Origin: Arenimonas oryziterrae DSM 21050 = YC6267
Lineage (GTDB): Bacteria; Pseudomonadota; Gammaproteobacteria; Xanthomonadales; Xanthomonadaceae
Direction of reading: 5' to 3'
DNA length: 64,000 nucleotides
NCBI RefSeq assembly: GCF_000420545.1
Contig: NZ_ATVD01000001.1
Location: 682,001-746,000, forward strand
Position 1 is the first letter of the stretch. Every line of letters starts with the position of its first letter. Of this stretch, positions 1-8,965 are shown in pieces. Below the pieces are notes generated by a model. It searched no databases. It saw only the letters and a program-made list of their open reading frames with translations, and had not been told where the DNA came from. Position numbers and translations under genes: made by a program.

Positions 1-1327
1 CGGCGTAAAGGTGATCGCCCATGCCATGCAGACGCTGGAATTCGAACGCCTTGCCCGCGCCCATGCGGTGGATTGCGGCGATGGTCTGCGCGTTGTGCGT
101 GGCGAACATCGGATACAGCGCATCGCTGGCGGCAAGCATCTTGCGCGCACAGGCGAGATAGCTGACGTCGGTATTGGGCTTGCGCGTGAAGACCGGATAG
201 CCGCCGAGGCCGTCCATCTGCGCTTTCTTGATTTCCGAATCCCAGTACGCGCCCTTGACCAGGCGCATCGGCATGCGCCGGCCAGCCTGGCGCGCGAGCG
301 CGACCAGATAGTCGATCACGAACGGCGCGCGCTTCTGGTAAGCCTGCACGGCGAGGCCGTAGCCTTCCCAACCGTCGAGGGACGTGTCGAGGAAAGCGCC
401 GCCGATGACGTCGAGCGACAGTTCCAGACGCTCCGATTCTTCGGCGTCGATCGTGAAGCCGATGCCCTGCGCCTTCGCCAGCTGCGCGAGTTCGAGCACG
501 CGCGGCGTCAGTTCGGCCTGCACGCGGGCGCGCTTGGCCAGTTCGTAGCGCGGATGTAGCGCGGACAATTTCACCGAAATCGACGGCGCCGCGAACACGT
601 CCGGATACGGGCCGCCGGAGCCGATCGCCTTGATCGCCTGACGGTAGGCTTCGAGGTAACGCGCGGCATCCTTGGCGGTGAACGCGCCTTCGCCGAGCAT
701 GTCGAAGGAATAGCGGTAGTGGGCGTTGTCGCCCTTGCGCGAGCGCTCCAGCGCTTCGCCGATGGTCCGGCCCATCACGAACTGATGGCCCATGATGCGC
801 ATCGCCTGACGCACGGCGAGCCGGATCGCGGGTTCGCCCATGCGGCCGATCAGGCGCTTGAAGGAACCGAACACGTCGCGCTGGATATCACCGGCCAGGT
901 TGACCACGCGCCCGGTGAGCATCAGACCCCAGGTCGAGGCATTGACCAGCACCGAGCTCGACTGGCCGACATGCGAATCCCAGTCCGCATCGCCAAGCTT
1001 GTCGCGGATGAGCTTGTCGGCGGTCGCCTGGTCGGGAATGCGCAGCAGGGCCTCGGCCACGCACATCAGCAGCACGCCCTCTTCCGAACTCAGGTCGTAT
1101 TCGCGCATGAAGGCTTCGACCATCGCCGGATCCGAGGCGCGCACCCGGGTGCGCTGCACCAGCGCGACGGCAGTGGCCTGCACGGCAGCCTGGTCGGCAT
1201 CGGGGAGCCGGGCCTGCTCGAGCAATTCGGCCAGGTGCTCGGTCTCGTCGCGCAGATAGGCATCGGTGATGCGCTGCCGGAGCGGCGACACCGCCACGGG
1301 CAATTCGGGGCTGAGGATGGGCGTCAC
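1..1327 (-). CDS. putA: Bifunctional proline dehydrogenase / P5C dehydrogenase PutA, N-terminal part
   Basis: The first 442 codons of PutA, which oxidises proline to glutamate: FAD-dependent proline dehydrogenase, then NAD-dependent P5C dehydrogenase. Only the N-terminal arm and the proline-dehydrogenase barrel are in the window; the rest lies beyond base 1. The barrel motif RLVKGAYWDSEIKKAQ and the stretch PSISVKLSALHPRYE are typical of the family. The chosen start is GTG at 1327, giving VTPILSPELPVAV; no better in-frame start is seen upstream. The protein enters the PRODH arm almost at once, so the N-terminal ribbon-helix-helix repressor domain of enterobacterial PutA is absent. Expression is therefore probably not controlled by PutA itself (inference). 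Confidence 0.95.
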   Translation of the reverse strand, partial: MTPILSPELPVAVSPLRQRITDAYLRDETEHLAELLEQARLPDADQAAVQATAVALVQRTRVRASDPAMVEAFMREYDLSSEEGVLLMCVAEALLRIPDQATADKLIRDKLGDADWDSHVGQSSSVLVNASTWGLMLTGRVVNLAGDIQRDVFGSFKRLIGRMGEPAIRLAVRQAMRIMGHQFVMGRTIGEALERSRKGDNAHYRYSFDMLGEGAFTAKDAARYLEAYRQAIKAIGSGGPYPDVFAAPSISVKLSALHPRYELAKRARVQAELTPRVLELAQLAKAQGIGFTIDAEESERLELSLDVIGGAFLDTSLDGWEGYGLAVQAYQKRAPFVIDYLVALARQAGRRMPMRLVKGAYWDSEIKKAQMDGLGGYPVFTRKPNTDVSYLACARKMLAASDALYPMFATHNAQTIAAIHRMGAGKAFEFQRLHGMGDHLYA

Positions 1328-1833
1328 GGCGATCCCGTCGGAAGTGGGGCGGACGGCAGGCAAGGTCCGCGAAGCCGGTCATTCTAGTCGTCGGGGCGCA
1401 GGCCGGCAAAGCCGCGTCGCCTGCGCAGGACCGTCTGCCGGTGAAGACGAAACCCGCACCGTGAAGGCCGTACGTCGCCGTACTCGGCTTGCCCCGCAGC
1501 AGGGCCGGGGCGTAAAATTCGCGGGTTTCCGGCCATCGACATGCGCTTGGGGCCACTGCGACAGAGCCGCTCCCGTTGGCCCAGGCCGGCTGGACGTTCG
1601 GCTTCGCTGCGGCCCTGGCGTGCACGGAGCGTGCATCCGTCACGGGTGCGGCGGCCGCGGGGCAAGGAATCCGGACAGGCGCGAGGCGACACGCTCGCGT
1701 TGGGGAGGAGGTCGAAGTCGCGTCGTTCCTCGATCACGGGGAGCGCCAAGGCCTCGCCCATCGGTTGAAACAGTTGCTGGCCGGGGCCCGAGGGCACGAC
1801 CAGCTTGCAGATCACAGCTTGAGGTAGGTTCCG
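1328..1833. other. Intergenic region between putA and the cytochrome oxidase locus
   Basis: About 506 bases between divergent putA and coxB. Several frames stay open here, but they are arginine-rich, overlap one another and resemble nothing known, so no gene is called. The only signal seen is a sigma70-like promoter at 1489-1518 pointing to coxB, which would give coxB a leader of roughly 310 nt. No intrinsic terminator or tRNA was found. Confidence 0.5.
1489..1518 (+). promoter_or_regulatory. Candidate sigma70 promoter for the cytochrome oxidase operon
   Basis: TTGCCC (1489-1494) and TAAAAT (1513-1518) are separated by 18 bases, upstream of coxB with no other gene between. The match is good by eye in a very GC-rich stretch. 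The start site is not known. Confidence 0.4.
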
Positions 1834-2796
1834 ATGAATGCAGCTTCGAAAGCCACACGCGCCCTGCGTTGCGCCATCGTCCTGATGGGCTTGTCCGCCC
1901 AGTCGGTACTGGCCGCCAGTACGGCGACCCACCCGACCGAGCCGCAGCGCTGGCAGCTAAACATGACGCCGGGCGTGACCCAGACGGCGCACAACGCCTA
2001 CCAGGCGCACATGATCATGTTCTGGATCTGCGTGGTGATCGGCGTGATCGTGTTCGGCGCGATGGCCTACGCGATGTTCAAGTTCCGCCACTCCAAGGGC
2101 GCGGTGCCGGACAAGAACTTCACCCACAGCACGACGCTGGAATTGATCTGGACCACGATCCCCGTGCTGATCCTGATCGGCTCGGCGATCCCGGCGACCA
2201 AGCTGGTCATGGCCGAATACAACGCCAGCCACGATCCGACGCCGTCGGAAATGACCGTGAAGATCACCGGTTACCAGTGGATGTGGCGCTACGAATACGT
2301 CGACCAGGACGTGAGCTACATCAGCCGTCTCGACCGCGACTCCGACGCCCTGCGTCAGAACGCCGACGCGACCCAGGCCCAGATCGCCGCCAAGGACCAC
2401 TACCTGCGCGACGTCGATCATCCGCTGGTGCTGCCGGCCGACACCCGCATCCGTTTCGTGATCACCGCCGACGACGTCATCCACGCCTGGTGGGTTCCGG
2501 CCCTCGGCTGGAAGCAGGACGCGATTCCGGGCGTGATCAACGAAGCCTGGACCGAAGTGAAGGAACCGGGCACTTACCGTGGCGTCTGCGCCGAGCTGTG
2601 CGGCAAGGACCATGGCTTCATGCCGATCGTGGTCAAGGTCGTGCCCAAGGCCGAATACCAGGCCTGGTTGGCCGCGCAGAAGCCGTCGCCGGCTCCCGCC
2701 GCCGCACCGGTCGCCGCGCCGGCCGAAACGCCTGCGGAAACCCCGGCCGCCGCGCCGGCGGCCGCCGACGCCGAGAAGGCCGCCAGCGCCGGCTGA
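1834..2796 (+). CDS. coxB: Cytochrome c oxidase subunit II
   Basis: Subunit II of the aa3-type oxidase (320 aa); it takes electrons from cytochrome c through the dinuclear CuA centre on the periplasmic side. Residues 1-27 look like a signal peptide, followed by membrane helices near 60-82 and 104-125. The aromatic entry motif YQWMWRYEY is at 147-155. The CuA ligands are H217, C252, E254, C256, H260 and M263 (VCAELCGKDHGFM). After residue 285 the chain becomes a low-complexity Pro/Ala tail, and there is no fused cytochrome c domain. The start has a GAGG ribosome site. It opens the coxB-ctaD-small protein-ctaG-ctaE series. Confidence 0.97.
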   Translation: MNAASKATRALRCAIVLMGLSAQSVLAASTATHPTEPQRWQLNMTPGVTQTAHNAYQAHMIMFWICVVIGVIVFGAMAYAMFKFRHSKGAVPDKNFTHSTTLELIWTTIPVLILIGSAIPATKLVMAEYNASHDPTPSEMTVKITGYQWMWRYEYVDQDVSYISRLDRDSDALRQNADATQAQIAAKDHYLRDVDHPLVLPADTRIRFVITADDVIHAWWVPALGWKQDAIPGVINEAWTEVKEPGTYRGVCAELCGKDHGFMPIVVKVVPKAEYQAWLAAQKPSPAPAAAPVAAPAETPAETPAAAPAAADAEKAASAG

Positions 2797-2868
2797 TGCC
2801 CGGCCGACGACGCGCTTTCGACGACCCGAACCGACACGACATACGAACGAACTACAGAGGCAAGCGAC

Positions 2869-4506
2869 ATGGCTAACCACAGCGCCGCCCACGACGACCA
2901 CGGTCACGACCACGGTCACCAGCAGAGCTTCTTCCAGCGCTGGTTCAATTCCACCAACCACAAGGACATCGGCACGCTGTATCTGGTGTTCTCGCTGGTG
3001 ATGTTCTTCATCGGCGGCGCGATGGCGATGCTGATCCGTGCCGAGCTGTTCCAGCCCGGCCTGCAGCTGATGTCGCCGGAATTCTTCAACCAGATGACGT
3101 CCACGCACGCGCTGGTGATGATCTTCGGCGCGGTCATGCCGGCCTTCGTCGGCCTGGCCAACTGGATGGTGCCGCTGATGATCGGCGCGCCCGACATGGC
3201 GCTGCCGCGCATGAACAACTGGTCCTTCTGGATCATGCCGTTCGCGTTCACCCTGCTGCTGATGCCGCTGATCCTCCAGGTCGCGTTCGGTATCGGCGGC
3301 GGCGGCCCGGCTGGCGGCTGGACGATGTACCCGCCGCTGTCGCTGCAGGGCGGCAACAACACCGCGTTCCTGATTTTCGCCGTGCATCTGATGGGTGTCA
3401 GCTCGATCATGGGCGCGATCAACATCATCGCGACCATCCTCAACATGCGCGCCCCGGGCGTGGACCTGCTGAAGATGCCGGTGTTCGTCTGGACCTGGCT
3501 GATCACCGCGTTCCTGCTGATCGCGGTCATGCCGGTGCTCGCCGGCGCGGTCACGATGCTGCTGACCGACAAGTTCTTTGGCACGAGCTTCTTCAATGCC
3601 GCCGGCGGCGGTGACCCGGTGATGTTCCAGCACATCTTCTGGTTCTTCGGTCACCCCGAGGTCTACATCATGATCCTGCCGGCGTTCGGCATCGTGTCGG
3701 AAATCATCCCGACCTTCGCTCGCAAGCCGCTGTTCGGCTACCAGGCCATGGTGTACGCGACCGCGTCGATCGCGTTCCTGTCCTTCATCGTCTGGGCGCA
3801 CCACATGTTCACCGTCGGCATGCCGCTCGGCGGCGAGCTGTACTTCATGTACGCGACGATGCTGATCGCGGTGCCGACCGGCGTGAAGGTGTTCAACTGG
3901 GCGACCACGCTGTGGCGCGGCTCGATCAGCTTCGAAACGCCGATGCTGTTCGCGCTCGGCTTCGTGATCATGTTCACCATCGGCGGTTTCTCGGGCCTGA
4001 TGCTGGCGATCGTGCCGGCCGACTTCCAGTACCACGACACCTATTTCGTCGTCGCGCACTTCCACTACGTGCTCGTCACCGGCGCGATCTTCGGCATCAT
4101 GGCCGGCGTGTACTACTGGCTGCCGAAGTGGACCGGCCACATGTACAACGAGACGCTCGGCAAGTGGCACTTCTGGCTGAGCACGATCTTCGTGAACCTG
4201 CTGTTCTTCCCGCAGCACTTCCTGGGCCTGGCCGGCATGCAGCGTCGCGTGCCCGACTACAACCCGGCTTTCGCCGACTTCAACATGTGGTCGTCGATCG
4301 GCGGCTTCGGTTTCGGCATCAGCCAGTTGCTGTTCGCCTACATCGTCTGGAAGGCCGCTACCGGCGGCGTCAAGGCGGCCGACCGCTCCTGGGAAAATGC
4401 CCGCGGCCTGGAATGGACGGTGCCCTCGCCGGCTCCGCACCATACCTTCAGCACGCCGCCGGTTATCCGTGACGGCGATCTGGCCCACGGCGACATCACG
4501 CACTAA
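2869..4506 (+). CDS. ctaD: Cytochrome c oxidase subunit I
   Basis: The catalytic heme a / heme a3-CuB subunit (545 aa), an integral membrane proton pump. Seen directly: low-spin heme ligands H80 and H399, heme a3 ligand H397, CuB ligands H262 and H311-H312, and the HPEVY motif with E264 and the cross-linking Tyr266, which marks an A-family oxidase. D109 in [11 protein letters not shown] is the D-channel entrance. The N-terminus is His-rich ([17 protein letters not shown]). It lies 72 bases after coxB with an AGAGG ribosome site, and a strong hairpin follows its stop codon. Confidence 0.98.
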   Translation: MANHSAAHDDHGHDHGHQQSFFQRWFNSTNHKDIGTLYLVFSLVMFFIGGAMAMLIRAELFQPGLQLMSPEFFNQMTSTHALVMIFGAVMPAFVGLANWMVPLMIGAPDMALPRMNNWSFWIMPFAFTLLLMPLILQVAFGIGGGGPAGGWTMYPPLSLQGGNNTAFLIFAVHLMGVSSIMGAINIIATILNMRAPGVDLLKMPVFVWTWLITAFLLIAVMPVLAGAVTMLLTDKFFGTSFFNAAGGGDPVMFQHIFWFFGHPEVYIMILPAFGIVSEIIPTFARKPLFGYQAMVYATASIAFLSFIVWAHHMFTVGMPLGGELYFMYATMLIAVPTGVKVFNWATTLWRGSISFETPMLFALGFVIMFTIGGFSGLMLAIVPADFQYHDTYFVVAHFHYVLVTGAIFGIMAGVYYWLPKWTGHMYNETLGKWHFWLSTIFVNLLFFPQHFLGLAGMQRRVPDYNPAFADFNMWSSIGGFGFGISQLLFAYIVWKAATGGVKAADRSWENARGLEWTVPSPAPHHTFSTPPVIRDGDLAHGDITH

Positions 4507-4514
4507 GCGAGCGC

Positions 4515-4538
4515 GCATCCCCGGTCCGCCGGGGATGC
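4515..4538 (+). other. Perfect hairpin between ctaD and the downstream assembly genes
   Basis: A 10-bp perfect stem (4515-4524 with 4529-4538) closed by a TCCG tetraloop of the stable UNCG type starts nine bases after the ctaD stop. No T-run follows, so it may protect or process the 3' end of coxB-ctaD mRNA, or partially reduce read-through into the assembly genes, rather than act as a full terminator. Confidence 0.55.
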
Positions 4539-4555
4539 CTGCGTAAGGCCCCCGC

Positions 4556-4687
4556 ATGAACGCCTCCCAATCTCCCGCCAACAACGATCCGCGCCGCAAG
4601 GCGATCCGCCGCACGGTGATGATCCTGATCGCCTGCGCGCTGACGTCCTACGGCGTTTTCCTGTTCTCTGTACTGAGCTCGAAATGA
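4556..4687 (+). CDS. Small single-helix membrane protein (cytochrome oxidase small assembly protein type)
   Basis: A 43-residue [23 protein letters not shown] followed by one hydrophobic helix at about 21-39. Its stop overlaps the ctaG start in an ATGA junction (4684-4687), which argues strongly that it is translated with ctaG. Short single-helix proteins in this position are known in many beta- and gammaproteobacterial oxidase operons and annotated as small assembly proteins. The basic N-terminus before the helix suggests an N-in orientation. The molecular role is not established; copper handover with CtaG is an inference from position. Confidence 0.75.
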   Translation: MNASQSPANNDPRRKAIRRTVMILIACALTSYGVFLFSVLSSK

Positions 4688-5265
4688 CTCCCGAACTCGC
4701 CGGCACGCTCAAGCGCATCGCCTTGATCTCGGCGGGCTCGTTCGTGTTCGCGTTTTCGCTGGTGCCGCTCTACAACGTCGCCTGCGAAAAGGTGTTCGGC
4801 ATCAAGCTCGAACGCGGCGCCGCCGGCCAGGAACAGCTGGCGGACGTGAAAATCGACGCTAATCGCACCGTGCGCGTGCAGTTCGACGGCACCGTGAATT
4901 CCAAGCTGCCCTGGGCCTTCCGTCCGCAGCTGTCGAGCATGGACGTGCATCCGGGCCAGCAGTACGAGGCCTTCTACGTCGCCCGCAATGAGTCGGCCGA
5001 GAACCTGGTCGGCAATGCTGCGCCTTCGATCGCGCCGGTGCAGGCATCGAGCTTCTTCAACAAGACCGAATGCTTCTGCTTCACCCAGCAGACCCTCAAG
5101 GCAGGCGAAGAACGTCTGATGCCGGTGCGTTTCATCGTCAATCCGTCCCTGCCCGGGGACGTTTCGACGATCACTCTGTCTTATACTTTCTACCTCAACG
5201 ACACGGCCACGGCGCAGCTGAACGCGCCGGCGGCCCCGGTCGCGGCGGTCCGCACCGCGCCTTGA
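4684..5265 (+). CDS. ctaG: Cytochrome c oxidase assembly protein CtaG/Cox11
   Basis: Membrane-anchored copper chaperone (193 aa) that delivers copper to the CuB site of subunit I. One N-terminal helix (about 12-31) is followed by a periplasmic Cox11 domain. The copper-binding CFCF motif is present with C130 and C132, and the anchor-proximal conserved cysteine is C34. Length is normal for the family. It overlaps the 43-aa protein by four bases and precedes ctaE by 33 bases, so all should be co-transcribed. Confidence 0.96.
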   Translation: MTPELAGTLKRIALISAGSFVFAFSLVPLYNVACEKVFGIKLERGAAGQEQLADVKIDANRTVRVQFDGTVNSKLPWAFRPQLSSMDVHPGQQYEAFYVARNESAENLVGNAAPSIAPVQASSFFNKTECFCFTQQTLKAGEERLMPVRFIVNPSLPGDVSTITLSYTFYLNDTATAQLNAPAAPVAAVRTAP

Positions 5266-5298
5266 CCGGCCAGACATCAGGAAACCCGGGGAATCCCC

Positions 5299-6174
5299 AT
5301 GGCACAGACCCAGCACGACGCTAGCGCTTATTACGTTCCCCATCACAGTGGATGGCCCTTCCTGGGCTCGATCGCGCTGTTCACCACCATGATTGGCGTC
5401 GCCAACTGGATGAACGGTCACGACTGGGGCCAGAAGGTGTTCTTCGTCGGCATCGCGATGCTGCTGCTGGTGCTCGGCCGCTGGTTCGGCGACGTGATCG
5501 CGGAGTCGCTGCAGGGCAAGTACAACGCCCAGGTCGACACCTCGTTCCGCATGGGCATGATGTGGTTCATCTTTTCCGAGGTCATGTTCTTCGCGGCGTT
5601 CTTCGGTGCGCTGTTCTACGCCCGCCAGTTCGCGTTGCCGTGGCTTTCGGGCGTGGGCGACGGTGCGCTGACCAACGAATTCCTCTACAACGGCTACACC
5701 GCCGGCTGGCCGGCGAACGGCCCGGGCAACATCGGCGGCAGCTACGAGACGATTCCGGCCTGGGGCCTGCCCCTGCTCAACACGTTGATCCTGCTGACGT
5801 CGGGCGTGACGATCACGATGGCGCATCACGCGCTCAAGCAGGCGCACCGCAAGTCGCTGCTGGTCTGGCTGGGCGCGACGGTGCTGCTGGGCGCGCTGTT
5901 CCTGTACTTCCAGGCGACCGAATACCACGAGGCCTACACCGAGCTGAACCTGACCCTGGGTTCGGGCATCTACGGTTCGACCTTCTTCATGCTCACCGGT
6001 TTCCACGGCATGCACGTGACCCTGGGCGCGATCATGCTCGCGGTGATCTGGCTGCGCTGCGCGAAGGGCCATTTCAGCAACGACCACCATTTCGCGTTCG
6101 AAGCCGTGGCCTGGTACTGGCACTTCGTCGACGTGGTGTGGCTGGGCCTGTTCCTGTTCGTCTACGTTCTTTGA
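5299..6174 (+). CDS. ctaE: Cytochrome c oxidase subunit III
   Basis: Subunit III (291 aa) of the heme-copper oxidase, a seven-helix protein that stabilises subunit I. The C-terminal helices carry the usual histidines (FHGMHVTLGAIML and FEAVAWYWHFVDVVWLGLF). The start codon follows a tiny GGGG-AAT-CCCC hairpin that includes the purine-rich ribosome site, so initiation may be mildly structure-dependent. It ends the structural part of the operon, and a strong bidirectional terminator follows within 40 bases. Confidence 0.97.
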   Translation: MAQTQHDASAYYVPHHSGWPFLGSIALFTTMIGVANWMNGHDWGQKVFFVGIAMLLLVLGRWFGDVIAESLQGKYNAQVDTSFRMGMMWFIFSEVMFFAAFFGALFYARQFALPWLSGVGDGALTNEFLYNGYTAGWPANGPGNIGGSYETIPAWGLPLLNTLILLTSGVTITMAHHALKQAHRKSLLVWLGATVLLGALFLYFQATEYHEAYTELNLTLGSGIYGSTFFMLTGFHGMHVTLGAIMLAVIWLRCAKGHFSNDHHFAFEAVAWYWHFVDVVWLGLFLFVYVL

Positions 6175-6211
6175 CCGGACGCGCGGCGACGCGCGCGGTT
6201 CGATGGACAAG

Positions 6212-6240
6212 CAAAAGGCCGGCAATGCCGGCCTTTTGTT
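6212..6240. terminator. Bidirectional intrinsic terminator between ctaE and the DUF2909 gene
   Basis: A 12-bp perfect stem (6212-6223 with 6227-6238) with a 3-nt loop, flanked by A4 on one side and T4 on the other, so it can terminate from both sides. It sits between convergent genes. Confidence 0.9.
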
Positions 6241-6257
6241 TCAATGCGAACGGATCG

Positions 6258-6464
6258 TTACTGGTAGATGCCGTGCGGCTTGATCCAACCCGTATAGATG
6301 CCCAGCGCCACCAGCAGGATGAGGCCGACGGACAGGCCGATGCGCCAGCTCAGCGATTTCACCGTGCGGTTGGTCGTGCCTTTGTCGACCATCATGTAAT
6401 AGAGGCCTGCACCGAGGTTCCACAGGATCACGATCAGGAAAGCGATGATTAGCAACTTCTGCAC
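6258..6464 (-). CDS. DUF2909 family twin-transmembrane protein
   Basis: A 68-residue protein with two hydrophobic helices (about 3-25 and 42-60) and a short basic loop, ending WIKPHGIYQ. Size and pattern fit the DUF2909 'twin transmembrane' family, often found beside cytochrome oxidase genes. It is on the opposite strand to the oxidase genes and shares its terminator with ctaE. No enzymatic motif is present and function is unknown. Confidence 0.8.
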   Translation of the reverse strand: MQKLLIIAFLIVILWNLGAGLYYMMVDKGTTNRTVKSLSWRIGLSVGLILLVALGIYTGWIKPHGIYQ

Positions 6465-6506
6465 GATGTTGTCCTGCCTTGCGACGATGCCGTCATTATC
6501 GGTGAT

Positions 6507-7229
6507 ATGGGGCCGCGGGTGAGGAAATCACCCGCCCTGCTGTGGCTGTTTGCGCTGGCTTTGATCGCCGGTTTCGCCCTGCTCGGCCGGTGGCAGCTGT
6601 CGCGTGCCGTGGAAAAGCAGGCGATGCTCGATGCCGTGAGCCGGGTGCTGGCCGAGCGTGCGGCGCAACCGCTCGCGGCGGCAAAAGACCTGCCCACAGA
6701 CCAACCCTATGCCTGGACTCGCGGCAGCGGCCGCTTCCTGGAGGCCCCGGCCCTGCTGCTGGACAACCAGCGCCGCGGCGACGCCGTCGGCGTGCGGGTG
6801 TTCCGCGTGTTCCAGCCGCAGCCCGGGCAGGCCCTGCTGGTCGACCTGGGCTGGCTGCGCATGGACGGTCAGCGCGATCTGCCCGAGGTCTCGGCGATCC
6901 GGCAGTCCCTGGTCATCGAAGGCCTGCTGACGCCGCCGCCGGCCACCGGCCTGGCCCTGGGGCCGGCCTATGTCGAAGCGCAGCCTGATCGCTGGTTGCT
7001 GACCCGGGTGGATCTGCCGGCCCTGTCGAAGGCGCTGAAGGTCGAGCTGGCGCCGCGCGTGTTGCGCCTCGATCCGGAATTCCCGCTCGGCTACGCACGC
7101 GATCTCGACGTGCTGCCCAATACCCTGCCCCCGGAACGCCATCGCGGCTATGCCCTGCAATGGTTCGGCCTGGCTGCGGCCACTTTCGCTTTCGCCCTCT
7201 TCCTGAGCCTTCGTCGTCCCCGCCCATGA
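6507..7229 (+). CDS. SURF1 family cytochrome oxidase assembly protein
   Basis: SURF1/Shy1-type protein (240 aa) that helps insert heme a into subunit I. It has the family's two-helix layout: an N-terminal helix at about 10-29 ending LLGRWQLSRAVEKQ and a C-terminal helix at about 218-236, with the periplasmic domain between. ATG at 6507 is used; an in-frame GTG at 6519 is a possible alternative. Its stop overlaps the next start (ATGA). It begins the second oxidase gene series: SURF1, SCO-like, ctaA, ctaB. Confidence 0.92.
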   Translation: MGPRVRKSPALLWLFALALIAGFALLGRWQLSRAVEKQAMLDAVSRVLAERAAQPLAAAKDLPTDQPYAWTRGSGRFLEAPALLLDNQRRGDAVGVRVFRVFQPQPGQALLVDLGWLRMDGQRDLPEVSAIRQSLVIEGLLTPPPATGLALGPAYVEAQPDRWLLTRVDLPALSKALKVELAPRVLRLDPEFPLGYARDLDVLPNTLPPERHRGYALQWFGLAAATFAFALFLSLRRPRP

Positions 7230-7786
7230 ATCTTCCTGCTCCGACTTCCCAATGGCGTTCGCGCCTGACCTTGCTGCTCATCGTGGCGATGTTCTTCAGC
7301 TCGTTCGGCATCGCCGCCTTCCTGTTCTTCACCGGCTGGACGCCGGCGGGCAGCCGCAACTTCGGCGAACTGCTGCAACCGCCCAAACCCCTCGCCGGCA
7401 TTCCGCTGCAGCGCGCCGACGGCCGTCCGTATGCCTGGGCGCCGGACAAACAACGCTGGCAGCTCGTGTTCGTGGCGCCGGCGAACTGCGGCGAGCCCTG
7501 CGCGCGCATGCTCGACACCCTGCATCGCGTCTGGTTCTCCGAAGGCCGCCAGGCGGACCGCATCGAACTGCTGTGGTTCGGCGAGGTGCCCGCGCAGAGC
7601 GAGCGCTTCCGCGCCCTGGTGCCGATGGCCGCGAATCCCGAGTTCGTCGCCGCCCTGCCCGATGTCGCGCGACCGGATTCGCTGCCGGTTTACCTGGTCG
7701 ATCCCGACGGCTTCCTCGCCCTGCGCTATCCGCCCGGATTCAATCCGAGCGGCTTGCGCAAGGACTTGGGCCGCCTCCTGAAATAA
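7226..7786 (+). CDS. Membrane-anchored SCO-like protein of the SURF1-ctaA interval
   Basis: A 186-residue protein: one N-terminal helix (about 14-36), then a soluble domain carrying FVAPANCGEPCARML with C88 and C92 in a C-x3-C arrangement. That spacing and the thioredoxin-like flanks resemble the copper-binding CxxxC of SCO proteins, although the typical Pro after the first Cys is absent. The start at 7226 overlaps the SURF1 stop, which decides it over an upstream in-frame ATG at 7160. Role in copper delivery or thiol reduction for the CuA site is inferred from motif and neighbours. Confidence 0.7.
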   Translation: MNLPAPTSQWRSRLTLLLIVAMFFSSFGIAAFLFFTGWTPAGSRNFGELLQPPKPLAGIPLQRADGRPYAWAPDKQRWQLVFVAPANCGEPCARMLDTLHRVWFSEGRQADRIELLWFGEVPAQSERFRALVPMAANPEFVAALPDVARPDSLPVYLVDPDGFLALRYPPGFNPSGLRKDLGRLLK

Positions 7787-7813
7787 ACTGCCGCATTCCG
7801 CGCGGGACCGACG

Positions 7814-8947
7814 ATGACCCCTACCTACCGCCATTTCCACCGCCTCGCCTGGGCGGCCGTGTTGCTGGCCTTCGCCATCGTGGTGTTCGGCGCTTTCGTG
7901 CGCCTGTCCAATGCCGGTCTGAGCTGCCCGGACTGGCCTACCTGCTACGGCCGCGCCACCTGGCCCGTGCACGAGCATGAGGTCGCGCAGGCGAATGCGG
8001 TATTCGATCGCGCCGTGGAATCGAGCAAGACCTGGCGCGAGCAGTTCCATCGCCATCTCGCGGCGACGCTCGGCCTGCTGATCCTGATCCTGAGCTTGAT
8101 CGCGGCGCGACGCCGTCCGCAGGGCCTCGCGAGCATCGGCGTGGCCGCAGCGCTGGTCGCGATTTCCATCGTCGCCTACATCAAGCAGATGTACACACCG
8201 GCGGCCACGCTGGCGGTCAGCGGCGAGTTGATCCTGCTGATCAGCGCAATCCGCTGGTCGAACAACGACTATTCACGCCTGGCCACGGTCACGCTGATGG
8301 TGGTGATATTCCAGGCCATGCTCGGCATGTGGACGGTAACTTGGCTACTCAAGCCCGTCGTGGTCATGGCACATCTGCTCGGCGGCATGGCGACTTTCTC
8401 CCTGCTGACCTGGATGGCCTGGGGCTCGACGCCCGATACCGCCTTGGTGCAAGGCATCGCGCCCAAACTGCGGCGCCTGCTCTGGATCGGCCTGGCCCTG
8501 CTCGTGTTGCAGATCGCCCTCGGAGGCTGGACGAGTAGCAACTACGCCGCGCTCGCCTGCGGCAGCGAATTCCCGCGCTGCCTGGGGCAATGGTGGCCCG
8601 CGCACGATTTCCGCGAAGCCTTCGTGCTGTGGCGCGGTATCGGCGTGGACTACGAAGGCGGCGTGCTCGACGGTCCGGCGCGCGTGGCGATCCAGCTCGC
8701 GCACCGCGGCATGGCCGTGCTGGTGTTCGGACACCTGCTGATCGTGGCGATCCGCATGATCACCACGCACGGCCTGCGCTACTGGGGTGTCGTGCTCGCC
8801 GTGTTGCTGTGCGCCCAGGTCGCCCTCGGCATCAGCAACGTGATCTACAGCCTGCCCCTGTGGGTGGCGACGGCGCATACGGCGGGAGCGGCCCTGCTGC
8901 TGTTCGTCATCGTCGGCCTGCTCGCGCGCCTGCGTGCCCCCGAATGA
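7814..8947 (+). CDS. ctaA: Heme A synthase (COX15/CtaA)
   Basis: Integral membrane oxygenase (377 aa) that converts heme O to heme A by oxidising the C8 methyl. About eight hydrophobic helices are visible. It starts with the family-typical segment FGAFVRLSNAGLSCPDWPTC and has the conserved HRHLAATLG histidine motif and the HRGMAVLVFGH motif in the second half. It lies 27 bases after the SCO-like gene and 18 bases before ctaB, which makes its substrate. Confidence 0.96.
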   Translation: MTPTYRHFHRLAWAAVLLAFAIVVFGAFVRLSNAGLSCPDWPTCYGRATWPVHEHEVAQANAVFDRAVESSKTWREQFHRHLAATLGLLILILSLIAARRRPQGLASIGVAAALVAISIVAYIKQMYTPAATLAVSGELILLISAIRWSNNDYSRLATVTLMVVIFQAMLGMWTVTWLLKPVVVMAHLLGGMATFSLLTWMAWGSTPDTALVQGIAPKLRRLLWIGLALLVLQIALGGWTSSNYAALACGSEFPRCLGQWWPAHDFREAFVLWRGIGVDYEGGVLDGPARVAIQLAHRGMAVLVFGHLLIVAIRMITTHGLRYWGVVLAVLLCAQVALGISNVIYSLPLWVATAHTAGAALLLFVIVGLLARLRAPE

Positions 8948-8965
8948 CCCCGGCCTCCTGACCTC

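Noticed and set aside
1957-4614. Very long open frame on the minus strand opposite coxB and ctaD
   Set aside because: It mirrors the codons of two well-recognised oxidase genes, is full of Arg, His and Asp runs, and resembles no protein; an antisense artefact of high GC.
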